From NCBI GenBank assembly GCA_029259635.1, contig JAJDEU010000013.1:186001-250000 (forward strand): a stretch of DNA of 64,000 nucleotides. Reading direction: 5' to 3'. Shown here piece by piece: positions 17,191-26,183 of the stretch; position 1 is the stretch's first letter, and each line of letters opens with the position of its first letter. A program made the translations under genes and the position numbers. The DNA is from Planctomycetota bacterium. Its GTDB lineage: Bacteria; Planctomycetota; UBA1135; GCA-002686595. Under the pieces are notes generated by a model that was not told the DNA's origin, ran no database searches, and saw only the letters and a list, made by a program, of their open reading frames with translations.

Positions 17191-18591
17191 ATGAAGCGCA
17201 CCGCTCTCGTCCAGACCTACCACCCCTATACGCAGTTCACCCACGTCCACCCTCTGGGCGTGATGATGATCGCGGCCGTTGCTCAGGAGCGCGGGCACAC
17301 CGACTGCCACGTCCTCGACATGAAGGTCGAGGACTGGACGCCGGAACAGTGCGTGGAGAAGCTCTTCGAGCTGAAGCCCGAAGTTGTCGGGCTCTCGGCC
17401 ATGACCTACGAGGCCGGCTGCATGCACGAGGTCGCCAAGCTTGTGAAAGAGCGCCTGCCCGAAGCCGTCGTCATTTGCGGCGGCCCCCACCCGAGTGTGG
17501 CGGACACCGACGTCATGGAGGACGAGAGCGTCGACTTCGTCGTGCGCGGCGAGGGCGAGTTCATCTTTGCCGACCTGCTCGACGAGCTCGGAAAGGGAAC
17601 AACGGACTTCACGGAACTCTCCGGCATCAACTGGCGCAACGCGGACGGCGAAGTCATTCGCAATCCCGATCGGTCACCGCCCCAGGACCTCGACGAGCTG
17701 CCCTTCCCCGCGTGGAACCTGATCGATCACTCGAAGTACTACACCGTCCCGCGCGGCGGCGTGATCTACGCGCACAAAGAGTTCGCGACGATGTTCAGCT
17801 CGCGCGCTTGTCCGTGGCGCTGCACCTACTGCCACAACTCCTACGGCAAGACTTTTCGTGAGCGCTCCGCGGAGCATGTGCTCGCCGAGATCGATCTCTT
17901 GGTCAAAGACCATGGCGTGAAAGAGCTCGTCTTTATGGACGACATCTTCAATTTTCGCCCAGAGCGCGCAAAGACAATCGCGCGCGGCTTGATCGAGCGC
18001 GACTACAAGCTGAAGCTGACCTTTCCGAATGGCTTTCGCGGCGACATCCTCGACGAAGAGCTCGTCGAGTTGCTCGTCCAAGCCGGTATGTACCGCTGCA
18101 TGATCGCCGTCGAGAGCGCTGTTCCGCGCATTCAGAAGGTGATGAAGAAGAACCTCAAGATCGAAAAAGTCCGCAAGATCGTCGAGTTCACCGCAAAGCA
18201 GGGCGTGATGGTTCACGGTGCTTTCATGCTCGGCTTCCCCTCCGAGACGCGCGAGGAGATGGAAGAGACGGTCAAGTGGGCAGCAAGCAGCCACTTCCAT
18301 ACGGCGGCCTTCTTTCGCGTGATCCCCTTCAAGGGCACCGAGCTCTTCGAACAGGTCGAGCGCGCCGGCTTCGCGCTCCCCACGGACTGGTCGGCCTACG
18401 AGCCCTACGAGACCGAAATCAACCTGTCCGAGGTCCCCGAGTCCGACATCGACAAGATCAACAAGGCCGCCTACCGACGCTTCTACCTCCGACCCAAGCG
18501 CCTCTGGCAGATCCTCAAGCTGATCCCCAACAAGAGCAACATGATCCCGTTCCTCGCGCTCTTGTTCGCACGACGCGCCTACGCGCGCTAG
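17191..18591 (+). CDS. B12-binding-domain radical SAM protein
   Basis: 466 aa. Residues 1-160 form a B12-binding-like Rossmann domain (HPLGVMMIAAVAQERGH, VVGLSAMTYEAG, ICGGPHPSV, VVRGEGE) without D-x-H-x-x-G. The cluster-binding motif is C207-x3-C211-x2-C214 (CPWRCTYC), followed by the barrel motif ELVFMDDIFNF. A C-terminal region has YRRFYLRPKRLWQILKLIP, typical of cytosolic BchE-like or HpnJ-like radical SAM enzymes that act on lipids or cofactors. It stands alone on the plus strand between minus-strand genes and diverges from the radical SAM gene at 16830. The specific reaction is unknown. Confidence 0.92.
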   Translation: MKRTALVQTYHPYTQFTHVHPLGVMMIAAVAQERGHTDCHVLDMKVEDWTPEQCVEKLFELKPEVVGLSAMTYEAGCMHEVAKLVKERLPEAVVICGGPHPSVADTDVMEDESVDFVVRGEGEFIFADLLDELGKGTTDFTELSGINWRNADGEVIRNPDRSPPQDLDELPFPAWNLIDHSKYYTVPRGGVIYAHKEFATMFSSRACPWRCTYCHNSYGKTFRERSAEHVLAEIDLLVKDHGVKELVFMDDIFNFRPERAKTIARGLIERDYKLKLTFPNGFRGDILDEELVELLVQAGMYRCMIAVESAVPRIQKVMKKNLKIEKVRKIVEFTAKQGVMVHGAFMLGFPSETREEMEETVKWAASSHFHTAAFFRVIPFKGTELFEQVERAGFALPTDWSAYEPYETEINLSEVPESDIDKINKAAYRRFYLRPKRLWQILKLIPNKSNMIPFLALLFARRAYAR

Positions 18592-18652
18592 TTCCGATCT
18601 TTCCCGAGCCGGCGCTAGCAGTCCCTAGCAAGAGTCCGTTGGTGAGAGCAGG

Positions 18653-19375
18653 CTAGCCCTCGATGGCCGCGCTCGCCTTCTCGCGCACGCGCTCGTTCTC
18701 GTCGTATTGAGCCGCGTGCTCGAGAGCGACCTCGACTCGCTCGTTGCCTTCGTAGAAGCCGAGCACACTGACCGCGCCGCTTCGAACCTTCGCGCTTTCG
18801 TGGTTGATCAAGACGGCGATAACCGGATCGATCAGAGCGGGGAATCGGGTGCCTTCGATTCCATCGAGCACGTCGTCGAGCACACCCGCATCCGATGTGT
18901 GATCCAGGATCCAAACGGCTTCGCGCAGGACGTCTTCGGTCCGCGGGTCTTCGCCGTCGCCCGAATTGAAGGCCTGCAGAGATTTAAAAGCGCTGCCCTT
19001 CTCATCGAGGGTGCTCTCGCGGTCGAGCACCTGGCGACGCGCCGATTCGGCATACTTCGGCCAAGGGCCCGTCCAATCCGCCAGCTCGTCGACCTCCGGC
19101 GAAGTGACGGAATCGGGAGCTTCTATCTCCTGCGTCTCCAGCGCGCCATCTGCGAGCGATCCGCGCTCCTCATCCGTCGAATCAGACGGCACGGGCGTTC
19201 GAAGATCCGCATCGGCCTCCTGCTCCGCGCTGTCCTCCGCGTCCGCGCTGGCCTCGACCTCCGCGCCGAGGCCGAGCAGCGCACCTTCCGGAGAATCCTC
19301 CATTTGGCCGCCGTAGATCCAAACTCCGACAGAAATCCCGACGAGAAGCACGAACGCGAGCGACAACCTGCTCAT
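18653..19375 (-). CDS. Membrane-anchored HEAT-repeat protein, function unknown
   Basis: 240 aa from ATG 19375. An N-terminal signal anchor (LSLAFVLLVGISVGVWIYGG) is followed by a low-complexity acidic linker, Glu/Asp/Ala/Ser-rich, to about residue 90. Residues about 100-240 look like alpha-helical HEAT repeats (VLDDVLDGIEGTRFPALIDPVIAVLI, ESAKVRSGAVSVLGFYEGNERVEVALEHAAQ). It should sit in the periplasm tethered to the inner membrane. It starts 65 bp after the formiminotransferase gene on the same strand, so co-transcription is possible, but no functional link is evident. A weak hairpin (CCTCC and GGAGG, 19409-19424) lies between the two. Confidence 0.75.
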   Translation of the reverse strand: MSRLSLAFVLLVGISVGVWIYGGQMEDSPEGALLGLGAEVEASADAEDSAEQEADADLRTPVPSDSTDEERGSLADGALETQEIEAPDSVTSPEVDELADWTGPWPKYAESARRQVLDRESTLDEKGSAFKSLQAFNSGDGEDPRTEDVLREAVWILDHTSDAGVLDDVLDGIEGTRFPALIDPVIAVLINHESAKVRSGAVSVLGFYEGNERVEVALEHAAQYDENERVREKASAAIEG

Positions 19376-19440
19376 GGCAGTCTCCAGAAGTGAGAAGTGA
19401 TGGGGTCACCTCCCGGAAAGGAGGCGGTCACCTCGCGCAG

Positions 19441-21135
19441 TCAGCTCGTGGTCATGATCCGGTCGACGAGAGCGAGAACTTGTGTCTCGGCTTCCACGAC
19501 CTCCTCCGCCATCGCTCTCCCGCGCGTCAGATATTCATCGGCGACGGATTGTTCTTGGAGATCTTGCGAGTTGATTTTCACGTTTAACCAGGCGCCGAGA
19601 ACTGCGGAGCGTGCACAGAGCGCTCCGACTCCCGCATCCGAGATCGACGAGGGCTGACCGTGCTCGACCATGGCGCGAATAACCTCCATCGAACCGAGCG
19701 CGGCTTCCATCACGCGCAGCGGGATCTCGATGGCGTAGCGAGTCGCGGCCTGAATCGCCTCGTCGCGCTCCCGCTTCTCGGTGTCCGAGCCCGCGGGCAG
19801 CCGAAAGGCCGCCATGATGCCATTGAAGGCGTTCGTGTCCTCGTCCACTAGCCAGGTCAGCTCACTGTGATAGGCCTTGCCCTTCTCGGCCCAGTCCGAG
19901 AACTCCTCCCAACGGTCATCCCAGCCACGCTTGTGAGCGGAGAGGTTGGCGACCATGGTGCCGAGCGCTGCGCCAAGGGCCCCCGCTGCCGCGGAGACCG
20001 AACCGCCGCCGGGAGCAGCGGACTCCGACGCCGTCTCGAGGGTGAATCCCTCGAGCGTCAGGTCGACCAGGCGCTTCGCGTCGCTGTCGGCCGCGATGCA
20101 GTATTCGATAATGCGCTCTTCCGGGACGAAGGGCTTCAAATCGTCGAGGCCCATCGATTTGACCGCGATCTTGATCAGCTCGGAGTTGGCGATGCCGGTC
20201 GAGCGCTCCTGTCTTCTCAGATAGTGGCGCCCCGCGTCGAGCATGCACTCGAGCGGTACTAAGCCGACGAGCTCCGAGCCCGATACGCGCACGCCGCGCG
20301 CTTCCGCCTTCACGCGCACCTCATCGAAGGCGGCATGCAGTGACGTGATGCGAATGTTCGTGAGGTTCATCGAGATCTGGCACACGCCGTACTCTTCGAT
20401 ATACCAGCCGATGCCTTTGACGCTCTTCAGCGACCCCGGCTCCCACACCGTCTGACCCGTGTCGTCTTTCACAATCGGCCCGGTGAGCGGGTTTCCCGAG
20501 CGCTTAATCCGCCCCTTCTCGCGGACGTCGAAGGCGATCGCGTTCGCGCGCCGCGTCGATGTGGTGTTCAGGTTGACGTTGTACGCGATCAAAAAGTCGC
20601 GCGCGCTGACCGCGGTCGCCCCGGACTTCGCATTGAATGTCGCGGGGCCGAAGTCGGGCTTCCAGCGCTCATCGGACAGCCGATCCTTAAGCCCCTCGTA
20701 TTCGCCTTGCCGCACGACCGCGAGGTTCTTGCGCTCTTCAATCAGCGCCGCGTTTTCGTAGCAGAAGACCGTAATGCCGACCTCTTCACCGAGGCGCTCC
20801 GCGAGCGCGTGCGCATACTCGACGGTCTCCTCCATCGTGACGCCGGCGATCGGAACGAGCGGGCAGACATCCGTGGCGCCAAAGCGCGGATGCTCGCCAC
20901 TGTGACGACTCATGTCGATCAGCTCGGCAGCCTTTCGCACGCAGCGCACGGCCGCTTCGATCACGGGCTCGGGCTCGCCGACAAAGGTCACCACCGTTCG
21001 GTTCGTCGCCTTTCCGGGGTCCACGTCGAGCAGCTTGACGCCGTCCACAGCCTCGATGCAGTCGGTGATCTGGCGGATCACGTCCATGTCATTGCCCTCG
21101 CTGAAGTTGGGCACACATTCGATCAGTCGCTTCAT
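19441..21135 (-). CDS. ftcD: Bifunctional glutamate formimidoyltransferase / formimidoyl-THF cyclodeaminase
   Basis: 564 aa from ATG 21135, where the family N-terminus MKRLIECVPNFSEGND begins. The longer frame to 21282 is repeat sequence and is not coding. The N-terminal formiminotransferase domain has the hallmark RHSGEHPRFGATDVCPLVPI; residues from about 370 are the all-helical cyclodeaminase (GGGSVSAAAGALGAALGTMV). The enzyme transfers the formimino group of N-formimino-Glu to tetrahydrofolate and releases ammonia to give 5,10-methenyl-THF, the last step of one histidine-degradation route. No hut genes are in the window. The upstream region is shared with the divergent SDR gene and contains repeat copy A. 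Confidence 0.95.
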   Translation of the reverse strand: MKRLIECVPNFSEGNDMDVIRQITDCIEAVDGVKLLDVDPGKATNRTVVTFVGEPEPVIEAAVRCVRKAAELIDMSRHSGEHPRFGATDVCPLVPIAGVTMEETVEYAHALAERLGEEVGITVFCYENAALIEERKNLAVVRQGEYEGLKDRLSDERWKPDFGPATFNAKSGATAVSARDFLIAYNVNLNTTSTRRANAIAFDVREKGRIKRSGNPLTGPIVKDDTGQTVWEPGSLKSVKGIGWYIEEYGVCQISMNLTNIRITSLHAAFDEVRVKAEARGVRVSGSELVGLVPLECMLDAGRHYLRRQERSTGIANSELIKIAVKSMGLDDLKPFVPEERIIEYCIAADSDAKRLVDLTLEGFTLETASESAAPGGGSVSAAAGALGAALGTMVANLSAHKRGWDDRWEEFSDWAEKGKAYHSELTWLVDEDTNAFNGIMAAFRLPAGSDTEKRERDEAIQAATRYAIEIPLRVMEAALGSMEVIRAMVEHGQPSSISDAGVGALCARSAVLGAWLNVKINSQDLQEQSVADEYLTRGRAMAEEVVEAETQVLALVDRIMTTS

Positions 21136-21140
21136 GGCGG

Positions 21141-21334
21141 GGACTATAACGCTCTGAACTGACTGGGTTCCGTGTGGAATCCGAATGCCGAAGTCCGCTT
21201 GAGCAATGGACTTGGATGTCGTTTGAAGTCGACGACACCCTCGACACGTGAAAAGAGCCCTATCCATGGCGCTGGCGGTCACTTACGCCGAGCTTTCCAC
21301 ACGGAACCCAGTCAGTTCAGAGTCGTTATAGTCC
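21141..21334. promoter_or_regulatory. Symmetric divergent promoter region between ftcD and SDR gene
   Basis: Outside repeat copy A, its flanks are also inverted copies of each other: 21141-21155 (GGACTATAACGCTCT) against 21319-21334 (AGAGTCGTTATAGTCC), differing by one base insertion. Together with the repeat ends this gives arms of about 39-40 bp reaching to within 4-6 bp of both start codons. Each arm presents TATAGT/TTATAG close to its ATG, which could be a -10 element for a leaderless or near-leaderless transcript, but no good -35 was found. GGAAC within the arm recalls the -35 of some ECF sigma promoters; this is only a resemblance. Confidence 0.5.
21156..21318 (-). repeat. 163-bp repeat with 24-bp terminal inverted repeats, copy A
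   Basis: The termini 21156-21179 and 21295-21318 are perfect 24-bp inverted repeats (outer part GAACTGACTGGGTTCCGTG). The interior is related to copies B and C; orientation is given by a reading frame that aligns without gaps in all copies. In this copy that frame holds a TGA early on, then keeps G-x-F-x-x-x-x-EG and ends FHTEPSQF. No target-site duplication was seen. The element fills the divergent promoter region between ftcD and the SDR gene. It encodes no transposase, so if mobile it is MITE-like and mobilised in trans. Confidence 0.9.
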
Positions 21335-21338
21335 GCGC

Positions 21339-22070
21339 ATGAATCGAGTCGCTCTCATTACGGGTGGAGCCCGGGGCATCGGAAAGTCCATCGCGCTGGC
21401 CCTGGCCGCCGACGGCTGGTCCATCGCGCTCTGCTATCGCACCAGCGCCGACGCGGCAGAGGAGACCAGCGCCGAGCTCCGCGCGCTGGGTGCGCAGGTC
21501 TTCACCACCCAGGCGGATGTCGCGAACCCGAGCGAGTGCGAGCGCCTCGTCCGCGAGACGCTGACCACGCTGGGCCGCCTCGACGCGCTGTTCAATTGCG
21601 CCGGCCCCTACCACCGCCGCGCGATTCTCGAAGAGACGCACGCCGGCTGGCACGAGATGTTCGACAACAACCTGCACCCCGTCTTCTATCTCGCGCAGCT
21701 CGTCGCACCGATTCTGAAGGAAGCCGGCTGGGGTCGCATCGTGAACTTCAGCATGGCGAACGCCGACCGCATGGTCGCGCAGCCCTTCGTCACGGCGCAC
21801 TACATCGCCAAGTCGGGCATTCTGATTCTCACGCGCACGCTCGCCAAAGTGCTCGGCCCCGACGGCATCACCGTCAATGCGATCTCGCCGGGCTTCATCG
21901 ATTCGGGCAGCGCACCGCTCGAAGAACTCGAGAACATGACCCGCCACATTCCCGCGGGCTATATCGGCGAACTCGACGACGTTGTCGGTGCCGTGCGCTA
22001 TCTCGTCTCGGAGGAAGCGCGCTACATCAACGGCGCGAACCTACAAATCTCGGGCGGCTGGGGCCTCTAA
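21339..22070 (+). CDS. Short-chain dehydrogenase/reductase (FabG-like)
   Basis: 243 aa. Classical SDR: TGGARGIGKS cofactor glycine motif (residues 7-16), NCAG at about 87-90, catalytic Ser in VNFSMANAD and the Y-x-x-x-K pair in HYIAKSG, ending NGANLQISGGWGL. The Arg/Ser after the glycine motif and LCYRTSADA suggest NADPH preference. FabG or pteridine-reductase-like enzymes are the nearest types; the actual substrate is unknown. Its start lies only 5 bp from the inverted-repeat flank of the divergent promoter, so the message may have almost no leader. The motif usually NNAG is NCAG here, a tolerated change. Confidence 0.9.
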   Translation: MNRVALITGGARGIGKSIALALAADGWSIALCYRTSADAAEETSAELRALGAQVFTTQADVANPSECERLVRETLTTLGRLDALFNCAGPYHRRAILEETHAGWHEMFDNNLHPVFYLAQLVAPILKEAGWGRIVNFSMANADRMVAQPFVTAHYIAKSGILILTRTLAKVLGPDGITVNAISPGFIDSGSAPLEELENMTRHIPAGYIGELDDVVGAVRYLVSEEARYINGANLQISGGWGL

Positions 22071-22088
22071 CTACGCGAGCGGCGCGCT

Positions 22089-23660
22089 CTACGAAACCGC
22101 GTCGAGCTTCGTCTCGCCTTCGCGGACGAGCAGGCCTTTTCGCCCGCTGAGGAAACTCTTCGCCTTCGCAAACGCGAATCCCGCCAGGAACTTCGACAAG
22201 CGCGCGACGTGGCCGGGGTGTTGGATCATGAGCTTCAGGTAGTGAAGCCCGACCTTCGGCCGACGGTAGAAAGCCGTCAAGACGGCCTGATACTCGCGGT
22301 CGAGCTCTTCAACCGTGAATCCCTCCGGCGCCCAGACGAAGTTCATGCCGTTCATCTTCTCCCAGGCATCTTCGCGAATGTTGGTGCCGTACAAATCGCG
22401 ATAGATCGGCGAGCCGGGATAGGGCGTGAACTTGGTCAAGTTCATGATCGTCATCGGAATGCGGCGCACAAAATCGCGCGTCATCGCAATCGTCTCGCGG
22501 GTCTCACCGGGATAGCCCAGCATGAAGAGCCCTTTGGTTCGGATACCGGCAGCGGCCGTCCACTTCACCGCCTGCTCGGACTTCGCGACTTCGGCGAGCT
22601 TGTCCATCTTGATCAGGAGCTCGTCGGAGCCGGTCTCAAGCCCGAAGCTGATCTCCCAACAGCCGGCCGCCTTCATCGTCTGAAGGACTTCCGGCTTGAC
22701 CGTGTCCACCCGCGCCGTGCAGGTCCAGGTCATCTTCAAGCCGCGCTCTAAAATCAGGCGACACAGCTCCTCGGTCTTCTCGCGACTCGCCAGGAACAGG
22801 TCATCGACGAACATGACGTGCCGCACGCCATACTCGTCATGGAGGTGCTGCATCATCTCGAACACCTTTTCCGCCGAGTAGCGCCGGATCTTGGCGCCAA
22901 AGGTCGAGGTGTCGCAGAAGCGGCAGTGGAAAGGGCAGCCGCGCGATGCAGCGATCGTGGCGACCGGGCCACGCGGAAAGTCGAAGACCGCCGGCGGATA
23001 GGCCTCGGGGAATCCGGGCAAGAGATCCCAGGCGGGCATCGGTAGGTCGTCGAGCACGCGATCGATCGGCAGGCTCGGAGTTTTTACAACTTCCTCGCCC
23101 TCGCGATAGAGCAGCGCGGGAACGTCGGCCAGCGGCGTTTCGTTCTCGAGCGCGTTCAAGAGGTCGATCAGCGGGCGCTCGCCCTCTCCCACCACGGCGA
23201 CGTCGAACTCGGGAAAGCGCTCGAGGGTTTCGGGTCCCATCGAAGAGATGTGCGGGCCACCGACGATGACGATGGTCTCGGGCAGCGCGCGCTTGAGCTT
23301 GCGGGCGATCGTCGCTGCGCCCCAGACTCCGACCGTGAAGAGAGTGATGCCGACAAAGCGCGGAGCCGTCTCAATCAGCTCGCGCGCGACCGCATCGACG
23401 TCCATGTCGCAGACATCGCTCTCGATAATGGCCGGATCCCAGCCGTGCAGGCGAACCTCGGACGCGAGGTGCAGCAGGCCGAGCGACGGCGAGCGATTGG
23501 TGATGTTCTTAACGAACTCATAGCCCGCGGCGATGCGCTCATAGGGCGGATCCACGAAGACGATCTTCTTCGCCTGTACGCGCGAAGAAGTGGCGCTCGC
23601 TTCGGCGAAGCGGGCGCCATGCTTGGGATCGGAGGTCGGAGTTTCGAGCACCTGGCTCAT
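22089..23660 (-). CDS. B12-binding-domain radical SAM protein
   Basis: 523 aa from ATG 23660; the longer frame to 23837 overlaps the upstream SDR gene and is not family-like. B12-binding-like region at about 32-180 (KIVFVDPPYERIAAGYEFVK, SPSLGLLHLASEVRLHGW, VIVGGPHIS, VVGEGERPLIDLL) lacks D-x-H-x-x-G. Cluster motif C242-x3-C246-x2-C249 (CPFHCRFC) and then MFVDDLFLASREKTEELC and SFGLETGSDELL. The C-terminal part has FYRRPKVGLHYLKLMIQHPGH, similar in design to the C-terminus of the gene at 17191. It converges with the plus-strand SDR gene (18 bp between stops). Substrate unknown. Confidence 0.92.
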   Translation of the reverse strand: MSQVLETPTSDPKHGARFAEASATSSRVQAKKIVFVDPPYERIAAGYEFVKNITNRSPSLGLLHLASEVRLHGWDPAIIESDVCDMDVDAVARELIETAPRFVGITLFTVGVWGAATIARKLKRALPETIVIVGGPHISSMGPETLERFPEFDVAVVGEGERPLIDLLNALENETPLADVPALLYREGEEVVKTPSLPIDRVLDDLPMPAWDLLPGFPEAYPPAVFDFPRGPVATIAASRGCPFHCRFCDTSTFGAKIRRYSAEKVFEMMQHLHDEYGVRHVMFVDDLFLASREKTEELCRLILERGLKMTWTCTARVDTVKPEVLQTMKAAGCWEISFGLETGSDELLIKMDKLAEVAKSEQAVKWTAAAGIRTKGLFMLGYPGETRETIAMTRDFVRRIPMTIMNLTKFTPYPGSPIYRDLYGTNIREDAWEKMNGMNFVWAPEGFTVEELDREYQAVLTAFYRRPKVGLHYLKLMIQHPGHVARLSKFLAGFAFAKAKSFLSGRKGLLVREGETKLDAVS

Positions 23661-23731
23661 AGCGGCGGATTCTCGCACAAGGTGCTCCCGAATTCGACAG
23701 GTCGCGTGAGGGTTCTGCTCCGAGAGAGCTC

Positions 23732-24517
23732 TCAGGTGCCCGCTAGACGGGAAAGAAAGCTCGAAAGCTTGCGGACGAGGCGGTGCGGCAGAATTTGTCG
23801 CAGCAGCCGATCTCGTTGGCCTTCGCCGGGGACGCAAATCCGCTCGCCCTTCGCCAACGCAGCGAGCGCATCGTCCACGACCTGCTCCGGCGTCAGGGCC
23901 CCACCGAGGGTGGCGGGATCGACGCCCGCGCGCTCAAACAGTTCTGTCTCGACGTTGCCGGGGCAGACCAGGGTGAAGCGGACGCCGCGCGGCTCGAACT
24001 CGTCGGCCAGAGCGAGCGTGAATCGATTGACGTATGCCTTTGCCGCGCCGTAAGTCGCGAACCACGCGCTGGCGCCGAAGGCCGCCCGCGAGGACACGTT
24101 GATCACCGTGCCAGTTCCGGCCTTCAAGAAGGCGGGCAGCGCCGCGCGGGTCAGGCGTACCGTCGCAAGAGCGAGTACGCGTAAGCCCGCTTCGGCGGCA
24201 TCCGGCTCTTCGTCGAGAAAGGAACCGAAATGCGCGAAGCCGGCATTGTTGACGAGCATGGCGAGCCGCGGTTCCGCGTGAAGGCGCTCTTCAACACTCC
24301 TCAGCCCCGGATCACTCGCCAAATCACTTACGAGCACTTCGACTTCGGTCCCGAGCTCGCGAAGCTCCCGGGCCAGCTCCTCAAGTCGCTCGCGCCGACG
24401 CGCCACAAGAATGAGCTCGTAACCTTCGGACGCCAATCGTCGCGCGAAGCTCGCTCCGATTCCGGACGATGCGCCGGTGACCAGCGCAACTCCTCTGGAC
24501 GTACTCGCGGATGGCAT
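23732..24517 (-). CDS. Short-chain dehydrogenase (DltE-like SDR)
   Basis: 261 aa from ATG 24517. TGASSGIGASFARRLA (about 14-29) is the cofactor motif, VARRRERLEEL indicates NADP binding, NNAG is at about 90-93, Ser in INVSSRAAF and Y-x-x-x-K in YGAAKAYV form the active site. The C-terminal segment (RDRLLRQILPHRLVRKLSSFLSRL) is amphipathic, as in the SDRs acting on lipids. It lies 71 bp upstream of the radical SAM gene on the same strand, so the two may form an operon and act on the same product. Substrate not identified. Confidence 0.9.
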   Translation of the reverse strand: MPSASTSRGVALVTGASSGIGASFARRLASEGYELILVARRRERLEELARELRELGTEVEVLVSDLASDPGLRSVEERLHAEPRLAMLVNNAGFAHFGSFLDEEPDAAEAGLRVLALATVRLTRAALPAFLKAGTGTVINVSSRAAFGASAWFATYGAAKAYVNRFTLALADEFEPRGVRFTLVCPGNVETELFERAGVDPATLGGALTPEQVVDDALAALAKGERICVPGEGQRDRLLRQILPHRLVRKLSSFLSRLAGT

Positions 24518-24565
24518 GCGATGAGTGATAACCGTCGACCGGAGAGAAATCCAGCGCTACCCGTA

Positions 24566-26065
24566 TCAGAGCGCTTCGTTCAACCAGCGAATCAGTCGCT
24601 CTTCCAAACGCCCGAGCTCCATCCCGAAAACGGAGCGGCAAGCCACGTGCGGATGGACGCCCTCTCCAATGGCCGTAAGGAATGGCGCCGCCTTATCCGG
24701 CCAGCCCTCGATCAAGTAGGCCGCGAAGATGTAGGACCAGAGCCGGTCCTGCATGTTCATCGCATTCACCTTGCGCCCCATGAGGAAGGTCAGCTTCGGA
24801 GGCCGGCGATCCGCGAAGAAGATCCGCGCCTCGTCCATCCAGTCCGCTTCCTCGGAGTACATGCGCTTGAAGAGCTGTTTCTGAAGCGCGGCCGTCGTCG
24901 TGTCCTCGACGTATTCATCCTGTCGCGTGTAGTAAGTGAGCCGCGTTCCGATCAGTTCGTAGGTCAGGTAGATGCCGACACCCTCCCAAGCCCAGCCCTG
25001 GTCAACCTGAATGTTGAACTCCTGCATCATCATCCCGCCGATGGTCTCGCGCACCGACCGATCCAGTCGCTTCGTCTCGTTCTCGGACCATTGAGCCGTC
25101 TGCGACGTCCCCGGGATTCCAGCGCTGGCCAGTGACTCAAGAAACTCCCGATTAGCGGGTCGAACACGAGGATGCCGATCGAGGAACTGCCGCTTTTCCC
25201 CGGAGTTCGTGAGCAGGTAGATCGCGAAGCCAACGGGCGGAAGAGTCTCGGTTCCGAGCAAGGAGCGGAAGAACTCGCCAGCACCCAAGGTCGTCTTCAA
25301 GACAGTGACAACCTCTTCGGGTTTCCCGGTTCCCGCGACGCGTAGGTAGGGCGTCTTGCGTATCGAACTCCAGTGCAGTTCGAGCGCGCGCTCAAGTCGA
25401 TTGGGTTCGGTCTCATGGCCGGCGGGAGCCGTGGCCAAGCAAGACCTGGCGAGGTCGGGAATGAGCTTGCGACGCCGAAGCGCGACCCGCGTCTCGTTCA
25501 AGACCCATTTCCCATCCAGCTTGGATTCGCCGAGCGCCGAACGCACCTCGGCGTCTTCGGGCAACATTCGAAGCAGATGCTGCAAGGTCCGCTCGCGCGC
25601 TTGCAGGCTCGCTTCCTCGGCATACTCCGCATTCAATTCGAACAGTCGCGTCTTGTAGGCGCCCAGGACATGCCCTCGGCGTGTCTCGAGTTCAACGAGA
25701 GCGTCCTTCCTCAGGTTCTTCGGCTTGCGGTAGCTCGCCGACTGAATCCAAACGCCCTTGCGAAGTCGGAAGCGCAGCGCCTTACGCGCTGCCTCGTTAT
25801 TGGGTTCGAGCTCGAGGATCTGGCGATTGGTCTCATCTGCGGCCGCGAATAATTTTTCACGCACGCACCACTTCGCAAGCTCACCAAGTCGATCAACGAG
25901 CCCGTCTTGAGCTTCAACCAAACGCGAGACATAGCTCGGTCGATCTTGGGCGAATGAAAAATCGGCACACAGAACCAGGACTGCGAATCCGACCAGCGTT
26001 CGAATCGCTCGAGCCACCGAGCGCGATTCGATCGAAGCCCTTCTTCGCGCCGGCTGGTCCTTCAT
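24566..26065 (-). CDS. Secreted protein with peptidase-MA-like (DUF1570-like) C-terminus
   Basis: 499 aa from ATG 26065; the ATG at 26074 is equally possible, and a longer frame to 26167 is not. A signal peptide follows a basic N-terminus (LVGFAVLVLCADFSFAQDR). Residues about 40-130 look TPR-like (KLFAAADETNRQILELEPNNEAARKAL). The rest follows the layout of DUF1570/gluzincin proteins: a strand-rich start (YLLTNSGEKRQFLDRHP), a helix and then WAWEGVGIYLTYELIG, matching the conserved W-x-x-EG-x-x-x-Y after the active-site helix. However the expected HExxH is absent: the helix reads ETIGGMMMQEFN. It may be a catalytically dead relative. It follows the aminotransferase on the same strand (118 bp). 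Confidence 0.6.
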   Translation of the reverse strand: MKDQPARRRASIESRSVARAIRTLVGFAVLVLCADFSFAQDRPSYVSRLVEAQDGLVDRLGELAKWCVREKLFAAADETNRQILELEPNNEAARKALRFRLRKGVWIQSASYRKPKNLRKDALVELETRRGHVLGAYKTRLFELNAEYAEEASLQARERTLQHLLRMLPEDAEVRSALGESKLDGKWVLNETRVALRRRKLIPDLARSCLATAPAGHETEPNRLERALELHWSSIRKTPYLRVAGTGKPEEVVTVLKTTLGAGEFFRSLLGTETLPPVGFAIYLLTNSGEKRQFLDRHPRVRPANREFLESLASAGIPGTSQTAQWSENETKRLDRSVRETIGGMMMQEFNIQVDQGWAWEGVGIYLTYELIGTRLTYYTRQDEYVEDTTTAALQKQLFKRMYSEEADWMDEARIFFADRRPPKLTFLMGRKVNAMNMQDRLWSYIFAAYLIEGWPDKAAPFLTAIGEGVHPHVACRSVFGMELGRLEERLIRWLNEAL

Positions 26066-26183
26066 CCTCCCCATGCAAGTCGGAATATGCGTCACGGTGG
26101 CGATCGTAACAGAGAATCGGAAATCTCCGCCAACCGAAGCTCGTTCACGTTGCGAGCGATGTCGCACATGAGAATTCGGGGAA

